From an uncultured Salinimicrobium sp. (lineage in GTDB: Bacteria > Bacteroidota > Bacteroidia > Flavobacteriales > Flavobacteriaceae), in assembly GCA_946887025.1 (NCBI GenBank), contig CAMPJY010000165.1:1-5283 (forward strand): 5,283 nucleotides of DNA, read 5' to 3'. A model generated the notes under the pieces. That model was given only the letters and a program-made list of their open reading frames with translations, was not told where the DNA came from and ran no database searches. Shown piece after piece: positions 1 through 5,197 of the stretch. The translations under genes and the position numbers were made by a program. The number at the start of each line of letters is the position of its first letter. Position 1 is the stretch's first letter.

Positions 1-46
1 ACCTGAAAAAGGCCTTCCATTGAAGTGAGATGAAATGTGCAACCAT
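1..46 (-). CDS. DUF5687-type membrane protein, N-terminal fragment (runs off left edge)
   Basis: This is the first 15 codons of a gene that continues past the left end of the window. The ATG is the complement of 44-46 and the visible peptide begins MVAHFISLQWKAFFR. From memory, flavobacterial DUF5687 proteins open in the same way, with a short helix of the form HFxSLxWKxFFR followed by a lysine- and serine-rich stretch and then many membrane segments. Such proteins are usually encoded near an ABC-transporter ATPase and behave like ABC-2-type permeases, but their substrate is not known. It lies 57 nt downstream of the 228-residue membrane protein gene on the same strand, so it is probably the third gene of the PadR operon. 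No Shine-Dalgarno sequence is visible, as is usual in this phylum. With only 15 residues to judge by, the family call is moderate, though the open frame and start codon are clear. Confidence 0.6.
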   Translation of the reverse strand, partial: MVAHFISLQWKAFFR

Positions 47-103
47 AAAGTAATTAGTTTCCAGATTAGTGGGAAATTTAAGATTTTGTTACACTTCTTT
101 TTC

Positions 104-790
104 TTAAAAATTCAATTCAGGATACTGCTCCTTCAGAATCTGCCCTCTCCGCTTCGGAAGTACATAAAAACAGATATAATTAACGAAAGCCAGAAAAGTA
201 AAAACCAGTGAAATTAAAACCTGCGCCCAAAAGGAAGTATAATGGAACCCGGAATAATACAGCAGCTGGAATGGCAGGTAGGAAACAGAAAAATAGGTCC
301 CGGTATTCAGGATAAGATACTCCAGAAGATATATCTTCTGTCTGGACTTTTTCTTCCGTTTCAGTTCCCTGGAGGTTTTGATCATCAGGTAAATCAGCAG
401 GCAGAAATAGAGGCTGACTAATGAAAGATTAAGGAGCTCCATGTCCAATTTTAACAGCGCCATGATCGCAGAGAACATTCCCGTAACGAAAATCAGCGAT
501 CTGGGATTGCCCAGCTGCAGCTTCAATTCTTTCCAAATCAATCTGAAATAACGCTTCTCCAATGCCCGTCTCTTCTTGTCCACTACCTGAGAAAAGCCAA
601 AAACCCCAAACTTCCTGAACTCCTGCTGCAGGTTCTCCTCGAAGGACAGTCCGGGTTCCATTTCCCAGTTTGCGTCCATGGCACTCGCCAAATGGTCCAC
701 CAGCTCCGTCTGCACATCGTAATACTCCACGTAGTGCCTGCGGGTAAATTCATAAAGCTGTTCTATTTCTTCGGGATGGGTTTTTCTCAT
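104..790 (-). CDS. PadR-linked membrane protein with N-terminal helical domain and four TM segments
   Basis: The 228-residue product has two parts. Residues 1 to about 90 are soluble, charged and predicted helical, with aromatic-rich stretches such as QLYEFTRRHYVEYYDVQTEL (11-30), an LVDHLA motif (30-35) and FRKFGVFGF (58-66). Residues 97-113, 118-137, 155-177 and 186-211 are hydrophobic enough to be four membrane segments. The very basic loop RELKRKKKSRQK (141-152) should face the cytoplasm, which also puts the N-terminal domain there. The ATG sits 1 nt after the PadR stop (TAACATG), implying one transcript and coupled translation. The layout resembles the helical HAAS-type partner proteins found beside PadR genes in other phyla, which are thought to sense or transmit a signal to the regulator; that link is inference. 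I recognise similar proteins in flavobacteria only as uncharacterised. No catalytic motif is visible. Confidence 0.85.
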   Translation of the reverse strand: MRKTHPEEIEQLYEFTRRHYVEYYDVQTELVDHLASAMDANWEMEPGLSFEENLQQEFRKFGVFGFSQVVDKKRRALEKRYFRLIWKELKLQLGNPRSLIFVTGMFSAIMALLKLDMELLNLSLVSLYFCLLIYLMIKTSRELKRKKKSRQKIYLLEYLILNTGTYFSVSYLPFQLLYYSGFHYTSFWAQVLISLVFTFLAFVNYICFYVLPKRRGQILKEQYPELNF

Positions 791-791
791 G

Positions 792-1133
792 TTAGCCGGT
801 AGTAATTTTTACAGGATTCAGGATTCCCTGAAGGGTCGCAAGAAATTCCTCCAGCTCAGATAGCTTTGTGGCGGTTTCACGGGTCCCTTTTTCGGTTAGC
901 CTGTAATATTTCCGAAGGCGATTGTCCACCTTCACCACCTCCACCTCAAGAATCCCTTCGGCTTCCAGCTTGTGAAGGGAGGGATACAGTGCACCTTCAG
1001 TGATCTTCAGTTTTCCTTTAGTGATCTCCTTTACCCGCTGGGTAATTTCATAGCCATACATCCTGTCGCTCTCGTTCAAAAGCTTCAGAATTATCGTGGT
1101 AAGGCTTCCTTTATACAGACCTGAATTCGACAT
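792..1133 (-). CDS. PadR-family winged-helix transcriptional regulator
   Basis: The 113-residue protein is the usual length for a short PadR regulator. The first helix (LYKGSLTTIILKLL, 6-19) is followed by the family's YGYE motif (26-29), a recognition-helix region ITEGALYPSLHKLEAEGIL (44-62) and the beta wing VEVVKVDNRLRKYYRLTEKG (64-83). A C-terminal helix (about 84-104) would form the dimer. PadR proteins usually repress their own operon and a neighbouring membrane or efflux gene, releasing DNA when a small molecule binds. Here the next gene begins 1 nt after the stop, which fits control of its own operon. I found no clear ATGT-N8-ACAT operator upstream; the divergent gap holds only a short ATAA-T-TTAT inverted repeat. 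The inducer cannot be read from sequence. The start at 1133 is the first ATG and keeps the standard N-terminus. Confidence 0.95.
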   Translation of the reverse strand: MSNSGLYKGSLTTIILKLLNESDRMYGYEITQRVKEITKGKLKITEGALYPSLHKLEAEGILEVEVVKVDNRLRKYYRLTEKGTRETATKLSELEEFLATLQGILNPVKITTG

Positions 1134-1259
1134 TGTTGAAATATATTCCCCTAAACTAAAAAAATAATTTATACATAACTTCCTTAGGCATCCCTTTTTT
1201 TGATTTTGTTAAGCCGTTTACGCGTCTTACTTTGTATTTTTGCACCAAATATCCGAACA
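1134..1259. promoter_or_regulatory. Divergent control region between padR-type gene and reductase gene
   Basis: This 126-bp AT-rich gap separates the leftward PadR operon from the rightward reductase gene, so any PadR operator probably lies here. For the leftward operon, only 7-of-8 matches to TAnnTTTG are visible, TAGTTTAG (complement of 1151-1158) and TATATTTC (complement of 1138-1145); the second is very close to the ATG. A 4-bp inverted repeat ATAA-T-TTAT lies at 1164-1172. None of these is strong enough to name as the operator. The rightward promoter is listed separately. Confidence 0.45.
1235..1242 (+). promoter_or_regulatory. Bacteroidota -7 element (TATTTTTG) of reductase gene
   Basis: TATTTTTG matches the Bacteroidota primary-sigma -7 consensus TAnnTTTG exactly and stands 17 bp before the ATG at 1260. 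Transcription would start a few bases after it, giving a leader of about 10 nt. The nearest upstream TTG (1206-1208) is 26 nt away, longer than the usual 19-21, so the -33 half is weak. The position matters: it places the transcription start downstream of the in-frame TTG at 1200 and therefore supports the ATG at 1260. Confidence 0.65.
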
Positions 1260-2312
1260 ATGAGTAGCTTTTTCCCACTGAAGATAAAAGATGTCATCAG
1301 GGAAACTTCCCAGGCAGTGAGCCTGGCATTTGAAATTCCCCAGAACCTGAAACCGGAATTCTCTTTTAAAGCCGGCCAGTATATTACGATAAAGACCAAT
1401 ATTGAAGGCAAGGAAGTCCGCAGGGCGTACTCGCTTTGCACTCCTCCCGATAGCGAACATTTCAAGGTAACCGTTAAAGAAGTTCCCGGAGGGACCTTTT
1501 CGGTGATCGCCAATAATAAACTGAAGGCCGGGGACACGCTGGAGGTGCATCCGCCGGAAGGGAAATTCATTTTTGAGCCTTCCTCCACCGATAAACACCG
1601 CCATTATGTTGCCTTCGCAGCAGGTAGCGGGATCACTCCGGTACTTTCAATTCTGAAAACCGTCCTGAAAACCGAACCCCACAGCCGATTTGTGCTGGTA
1701 TACGGGAACAAATCCCCGAACGAGACCATCTTCTTCAGGGAATTGCTGGAGCTTCAGGGAAAATTCCCCGACAGGCTGTTCATCGACTTCGTATACAGTC
1801 AGGCAAAGGAACAGGAATCCCTGTACGGAAGAATAGACCGAAGCACTGTGAATTTCATTGTTCAGAATAAATTCAAGGGCGAGGAATTTGAGAAATTCTA
1901 CCTGTGTGGGCCTGAGGAGATGATCAATACGGTGAGCGAGGTGCTTCTAAACAAAGATATTCCGAAGGAAAAAATCCTCTTTGAGCTTTTCAGCAGCGAG
2001 GAAGAGGGCAGTGTGGATGCTGACCTGGATGGCAGCACCGAATTGACCATAATGGTCGATGACGAGGAAACCACCTTTACCATGGCACAGGACACCACTG
2101 TTCTGGACGCCGCGCTGGAGCAGGGACTCGATGTTCCCTATTCCTGCCAGGGCGGAATCTGCAGCAGCTGTGTGGCGCGAATCACGGAAGGGGAAGCAAC
2201 CATGAAAAAGAATTCCATTCTGGTGGACAGCGAGATCGCCGAAGGACTGATCCTCACCTGCCAGGCACATCCTACCACTCCAAAGCTGAGGGTGGATTAT
2301 GATGATGTTTAA
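1260..2312 (+). CDS. PaaE-like FAD/NAD(P)H oxidoreductase with C-terminal 2Fe-2S ferredoxin domain
   Basis: The 350-residue cytosolic flavoprotein should move electrons from NAD(P)H through FAD to a 2Fe-2S centre and on to an oxygenase or other acceptor. Three domains are visible. The FAD-binding barrel (about 1-105) carries RAYS (55-58) and GGTFS (77-81). The nucleotide-binding domain (about 113-245) carries AGSGITP (121-127), VYGNKSPNETIFF (147-159) and CGPEEM (216-221). After an acidic linker (247-258), a plant-type ferredoxin domain has cysteines 296, 301, 304 and 334, spaced C-X4-C-X2-C-X29-C, so the cluster ligands are complete. Length and domain order match PaaE, the reductase of phenylacetyl-CoA epoxidase. 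No paaABCD genes are adjacent, and flavobacteria often carry such genes alone, so the name ferredoxin-NADP reductase-like is safer. The frame extends upstream to a TTG at 1200, but the ATG at 1260 fits both the family and the promoter. Its stop codon lies inside the palindrome GTTTAAAC. Confidence 0.93.
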   Translation: MSSFFPLKIKDVIRETSQAVSLAFEIPQNLKPEFSFKAGQYITIKTNIEGKEVRRAYSLCTPPDSEHFKVTVKEVPGGTFSVIANNKLKAGDTLEVHPPEGKFIFEPSSTDKHRHYVAFAAGSGITPVLSILKTVLKTEPHSRFVLVYGNKSPNETIFFRELLELQGKFPDRLFIDFVYSQAKEQESLYGRIDRSTVNFIVQNKFKGEEFEKFYLCGPEEMINTVSEVLLNKDIPKEKILFELFSSEEEGSVDADLDGSTELTIMVDDEETTFTMAQDTTVLDAALEQGLDVPYSCQGGICSSCVARITEGEATMKKNSILVDSEIAEGLILTCQAHPTTPKLRVDYDDV

Positions 2313-2354
2313 ACGCTATAAAAAACATAGGAGAACTGAATCTGCGACCTTTTA

Positions 2355-2420
2355 AATGCACCTTTAGTGCACACCTAGTGCACACCAAGTGCACACCTAA
2401 TGCACATAAAATGTGCACTT
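2355..2420. repeat. Array of six 11-bp units centred on TGCAC
   Basis: Six consecutive 11-bp units lie in the gap between two convergent genes: AATGCACCTTT, AGTGCACACCT, AGTGCACACCA, AGTGCACACCT, AATGCACATAA and AATGTGCACTT. The first five hold TGCAC at the same phase; the sixth is shifted by 2 bp. The palindrome GTGCAC occurs at 2367, 2378, 2389 and 2413. The middle three units are nearly identical while the outer ones are diverged, as in a decaying short tandem duplication. An 11-bp period is close to one DNA turn, so a protein bound to each unit would face the same side. No coding frame runs through it. Whether it is a binding array or simply a minisatellite cannot be decided from sequence. 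Confidence 0.85.
2401..2417. terminator. Hairpin in convergent gap, possible weak terminator
   Basis: TGCACAT, a 3-nt AAA loop and ATGTGCA form a perfect 7-bp stem at the distal end of the 11-bp repeat array. It lies about 90 nt past the reductase stop and about 70 nt past the glycosyltransferase stop, where a bidirectional terminator would be expected. There is no long T run directly after it on either strand (only TTTT at 2428-2431 on the plus strand), so termination is a guess. The inverted repeat itself is certain. Confidence 0.4.
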
Positions 2421-2485
2421 GACCTGCTTTTAATCATTAGTTGATGATAACCTGATCAAGCCCGGTAAGGGAACAGTTAGCCCGA

Positions 2486-3529
2486 TTATGACAGCTGGAG
2501 GACCTCCTCAATCTTCGCCACTACGTTTTCGGGAGGAATGGTTCTCATGACGTCGTAATACCCGTCCGGGACTTTATTGCCATATACTGAAGTAGGTATC
2601 TCCGGATATTTTTCAAGATTGGGCAACAGGGAATTGGACGCAGGCTGACCAAAGGGCGCAAATCCGGTGTATGGATGCGTGAGTCCCCACAGCGTCACCA
2701 CAGGCACCCCATAATTCGCGGCAAGATGTCCGTTGCCGCTGTCCATGGAAAGCATGGCGTCGAGGTTGGAGATCAGGGCGAGTTCTTCCTTAAAGGAAAC
2801 TTTACCTGCCATATTCACCACTTTAGGAAAATCCTGCTCCCATTGGTTAAGCACAGCCGCTTCGGCTTCTCCCGCCCCGAAGAGAAAGATCTTTATGTTC
2901 TCCTTTTCGCCAAGCAGCCTTAGCACCGATTTCATCAGGTCCTGCGGATACATCTTGGCATTGTGCTGGGCGAAAGGCGCGATCCCCAGCCATTTTTCAG
3001 GCGCTGTACCGGCGATTTTCCTGACGGCAGGGGATAATGTCCTTTTTTCCGGGAAAGTGTAATCAGAAAGCTCTATTGGGTATCCCAGGGCAGCAAACAC
3101 CTCAGCGTAACGCTGATGTGTCGACTTCAGCTGCCTGAAAACCTTTTTATCCTTCCGTGTAAGGGCTTTCTTTTCGGCCCTGCCCTTGTCGATCTGTTTG
3201 ACGGGAATCCCGGAGAGCTGGAAAAACTTCTGCAGGATCTTGGAACGGAGCACATTGTGCAGGTCGGCTACCGCATCGATTTTCCGGGCTTTTAATTCTT
3301 TTGAAAGCCGTTTCAGCCCCGCAAGCCCTTTGTGCCTGCCTTTCACATCAGCCTCATAGATCTCCACATTGGGAATGCCTTCGAAGATGGGGGCAAAGAA
3401 TTTCCGGGTCAGAATAGTAAACCTCAGCTCCGGATAGGTTTCAGAAACCTTCCGCAGCACGGGCAGCGTCATGGCGACATCACCAAGTGCCGAAAGCCGA
3501 ATCACCAAAATATGGCCGGGAGCTTGCAT
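2486..3529 (-). CDS. Glycosyltransferase family 9 (heptosyltransferase-like)
   Basis: The 347-residue protein has the two-Rossmann-domain (GT-B) plan of ADP-heptose:LPS heptosyltransferases, which add sugars to lipid-linked cell-surface glycan on the cytoplasmic face of the inner membrane. The N-terminal motif HILVIRLSALGDVAMTLPVL (6-25) and the family's usual start-of-fold GD pair are clear. The C-terminal donor domain shows WLGIAPFAQHNAKMYP (180-195) and MDSGNGHLAANYGVPVVTLW (262-281). The second is the Bacteroidota form of the donor-binding loop, with DSGNGH where proteobacterial enzymes usually have DTGPMH. The acceptor and sugar cannot be assigned. The frame extends to a TTG at 3544, but the ATG at 3529 is preferred because it gives the usual short lead into the first strand. 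It follows the DUF4254 gene by 23 nt and is probably co-transcribed with it. Confidence 0.92.
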   Translation of the reverse strand: MQAPGHILVIRLSALGDVAMTLPVLRKVSETYPELRFTILTRKFFAPIFEGIPNVEIYEADVKGRHKGLAGLKRLSKELKARKIDAVADLHNVLRSKILQKFFQLSGIPVKQIDKGRAEKKALTRKDKKVFRQLKSTHQRYAEVFAALGYPIELSDYTFPEKRTLSPAVRKIAGTAPEKWLGIAPFAQHNAKMYPQDLMKSVLRLLGEKENIKIFLFGAGEAEAAVLNQWEQDFPKVVNMAGKVSFKEELALISNLDAMLSMDSGNGHLAANYGVPVVTLWGLTHPYTGFAPFGQPASNSLLPNLEKYPEIPTSVYGNKVPDGYYDVMRTIPPENVVAKIEEVLQLS

Positions 3530-3552
3530 ATTCAGAACCCGCAATGGCGGTT

Positions 3553-4161
3553 TTATTTGGTTCCCCTTAGTACGGGATTCAGTTCATCGTCGTTGTACAT
3601 CTTCATTTGCTTGTACACTTTCATGTACTTGTTCCCCTGCTCGATATCCTGCAGCAGCTGGTCGATGGCAGCTGAAAGATCCTCCCGCTGTTCCAGCAGT
3701 ACGTTCAGTTTCAGCTGGCATTTCTGTTTATGCTCTTCAGAAGCATCCTCCCTGTGCGCCTCTTCCTCCATGTGGTAGATCTTCAGGGCAAGGATGGAAA
3801 GCCGGTCAATAGCCCAGGCGGGACTTTCAGAATTGATGGTGGCATCCGCTCTAGGCTGCGCCTCCTTATATTTCTCCAGGAAATAGCTGTCGATATATTC
3901 CACCATGTCTGTGCGGTCCTGATTGGAAGCATCGATCTGTCGCTTCAGTTTAAGAGCGGATACGGGGTTGATATTCGGGTCGCGGATGATATCTTCATAA
4001 TGCCACTGCACGGTATCGATCCAGCATTTTCTGAACAACAGGTGTTCCAGGAGCTGCTCCTTCTCGTTATACGGATTCCCGAATTCCTGCCCCACGGTGT
4101 TTATTACGTGGTATTTTTCAATGACCTCCTGAAATATTTTATTCGCCTTCTCTGAAAACAT
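3553..4161 (-). CDS. DUF4254 family protein
   Basis: The 202-residue soluble, largely helical protein matches what I know of DUF4254, a family of unknown function common in Bacteroidota and often encoded beside glycosyltransferases. Recognisable blocks are KCWIDTVQWHYEDIIRDPNI (45-64), KLKRQIDASNQDRTDMVEYI (71-90) and ESPAWAIDRLSILALKIYHM (112-131). A charged helix follows (about 132-175), and the C-terminus ends YKQMKMYNDDELNP (183-196). The conserved tryptophans, arginines and aspartates in the first three blocks could form an active or binding site, but no known catalytic motif is visible. There is no signal peptide or membrane segment, so it should be cytoplasmic. A clear -7 element lies upstream, and the family 9 glycosyltransferase gene follows by 23 nt, suggesting a role in the same surface-glycan step. 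The function remains unknown. Confidence 0.9.
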   Translation of the reverse strand: MFSEKANKIFQEVIEKYHVINTVGQEFGNPYNEKEQLLEHLLFRKCWIDTVQWHYEDIIRDPNINPVSALKLKRQIDASNQDRTDMVEYIDSYFLEKYKEAQPRADATINSESPAWAIDRLSILALKIYHMEEEAHREDASEEHKQKCQLKLNVLLEQREDLSAAIDQLLQDIEQGNKYMKVYKQMKMYNDDELNPVLRGTK

Positions 4162-4196
4162 AACAAATCTCTTAATATTACAATTCTTCTGAGCTG

Positions 4197-4204
4197 CAAA
4201 GGTA
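4197..4204 (-). promoter_or_regulatory. -7 element (TACCTTTG) upstream of DUF4254 gene
   Basis: Read on the minus strand the site is TACCTTTG, an exact match to TAnnTTTG, ending 35 bp before the DUF4254 ATG. A start a few bases downstream would leave a leader of about 30 nt. No proper TTG is found at -33 spacing; the nearest candidate is TTC at 4221-4223 with 16 nt spacing. It suggests that the DUF4254-glycosyltransferase pair can be transcribed independently of the DUF6427 gene, which ends at 4235. Confidence 0.6.
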
Positions 4205-4234
4205 CCAATATTTTGTTTTAGAACCCGGCGCGCT

Positions 4235-5158
4235 TCAAAAGAACAGCCATACCATCAGAGGCAGAGAGGGAATGAGGAAAAGCAGGATTTCCTTGAACCA
4301 TTTATCATCCAGGGTCTGGATATAGTTTGTAGCAACCACGGCAAGGGGCGCCAGAAGGAAAAAGAGTTCGCTGCTGTTCTTGGTGGGGGCAAAAATGGCG
4401 ACGGCCAGGGATATAATCAGCGCCCAGAAAATAAGGGTATGGGAGGCCCTGATATTGGCGCTGGCCTTCTGCAGTATCCCCATATAATTAAAGGAACACC
4501 AGATCATCAGGGCAAGCAGCAGACTGACGGGAACAAGGATTTCCAGGTTCCCATAGGCCGTAAAATCGAATTCACTTTCCTGGAACCATTCAGAAAAGCT
4601 GTAAAAACTGTCGGTGTAATACAATTGAACACAGCTGGCGAGGGAGAGTACGGTGAGGAAAGCCAGGAATGGTACCAGCCAGTACTTGATGTTCTGCCGG
4701 ACATGCAAAAAGATTCCTGCAAATACGAATATCAGGAATAAAACAGACCAGAAATAAAACAGTGAAGCCACAAAAATCCAGAGACTGGCGTCGAAGATCT
4801 TCTTGATGGTCTGCCGTTGCGACCTCAGGCTGATGACCCTGCGCATAGCCAGGAGCACGAAGAAATTGGCCAGGATTACATCATCATTCCTCAATACCTC
4901 AAACAACATACAGGAAAAGGCAGCAAACAAGAGGGTTTTATAGGCATTCCGCTGGGTGAGCTCGTTCCTTTTGGCTATAAAATTCAGCACCACCATACAC
5001 AAAATGAAAAGCAGCAGTACCCAGATCTCCTTCAGGACCGCTCCCAGGGAGGAGAAATCGAAGTACCCTACATTGGCAATCAGGTAAAATGCCAGCATGT
5101 AAATGGCGACGAAGGTGAAATTTATGGGTCTTGATTTGCTAAAAAAGCTTGTTAGCAT
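4235..5158 (-). CDS. DUF6427 family multi-pass inner-membrane protein
   Basis: The 307-residue protein is almost wholly hydrophobic, with about nine or ten likely membrane segments, near 12-30, 43-62, 74-89, 123-151 (perhaps two), 158-178, 205-222, 241-257, 262-280 and 289-306. Features I associate with the flavobacterial DUF6427 family are the opening SFFSKSRPINF (4-14), the NDDVILANFFVLLAMRRVIS stretch (91-110) and APTKNSSELFFLLAPLA (257-273). Function is unknown. The conserved charged NDD and RR residues and the PTKNSSE loop are the best candidates for a working site. The general architecture recalls polytopic glycan or lipid-carrier proteins, but that is only an impression. It starts 39 bp from the divergent DUF6341-type gene. 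No Shine-Dalgarno sequence precedes the ATG, and only a 7-of-8 match to the -7 element (TATATTTA, complement of 5184-5191) was found upstream. The following DUF4254 gene is 73 bp away. Confidence 0.85.
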   Translation of the reverse strand: MLTSFFSKSRPINFTFVAIYMLAFYLIANVGYFDFSSLGAVLKEIWVLLLFILCMVVLNFIAKRNELTQRNAYKTLLFAAFSCMLFEVLRNDDVILANFFVLLAMRRVISLRSQRQTIKKIFDASLWIFVASLFYFWSVLFLIFVFAGIFLHVRQNIKYWLVPFLAFLTVLSLASCVQLYYTDSFYSFSEWFQESEFDFTAYGNLEILVPVSLLLALMIWCSFNYMGILQKASANIRASHTLIFWALIISLAVAIFAPTKNSSELFFLLAPLAVVATNYIQTLDDKWFKEILLFLIPSLPLMVWLFF

Positions 5159-5178
5159 GGAGGTTTTTTATATTTTTG
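5149..5178 (+). promoter_or_regulatory. Promoter of DUF6341-type gene (TTG-N19-TATTTTTG)
   Basis: TTG at 5149-5151 and TATTTTTG at 5171-5178 are separated by 19 nt, an exact fit to the Bacteroidota -33/-7 promoter pattern. Transcription would begin a few bases beyond 5178, about 15 nt before the ATG at 5198. The -33 half lies within the first codons of the DUF6427 gene on the other strand, so the two divergent genes share this control DNA. Confidence 0.75.
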
Positions 5179-5197
5179 CTGTATAAATATAGATACT

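Larger units (their letters stand above)
2313..2485. other. Intergenic gap between convergent reductase and glycosyltransferase genes
   Basis: This 173-bp non-coding gap contains the 11-bp repeat array and its hairpin. Beyond these there is a short weak inverted repeat, TTGAT (2441-2445) with ATCAA (2455-2459). No additional gene or RNA is supported. Confidence 0.7.

Noticed and set aside
9..16. AAGGCCTT palindrome at the left edge as a terminator stem
   Set aside because: It lies within the coding start of the DUF5687-type gene and has no loop or T run.
1164..1172. ATAA-T-TTAT inverted repeat as a PadR operator
   Set aside because: A 4-bp A/T-only stem is expected by chance in such AT-rich DNA, and it does not match the ATGT-N8-ACAT form described for PadR.
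1184..1604. Open frames of 125 and 134 codons on the minus strand
   Set aside because: They lie opposite the well-supported reductase gene, show no recognisable domain, and are explained by its codon pattern.
1898..2270. Open frames of 66 and 107 codons on the minus strand
   Set aside because: They are antisense to the nucleotide-binding and ferredoxin domains of the reductase, and their composition is unlike a real protein.
2355..2420. Repeat array as a CRISPR or plasmid iteron origin
   Set aside because: CRISPR repeats are longer and separated by unique spacers, and iterons are usually 17-22 bp with a nearby rep gene. Neither condition is met.
2675..3062. Plus-strand open frames of 82 and 109 codons
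   Set aside because: They are antisense to the glycosyltransferase, which has clear family motifs in its own frame, and have no promoter or recognisable domain.
3332..3812. Plus-strand open frames of 148 and 113 codons
   Set aside because: They span the antisense of two genes and the junction between them. The serine- and cysteine-rich peptides are typical of shadow frames.
3730..4155. Plus-strand open frame of 141 codons
   Set aside because: It is entirely antisense to DUF4254, whose conserved blocks are recognisable.
4439..5134. Plus- and minus-strand open frames of 71-105 codons
   Set aside because: They overlap the DUF6427 gene in other frames and show no domain or hydrophobic pattern of their own.
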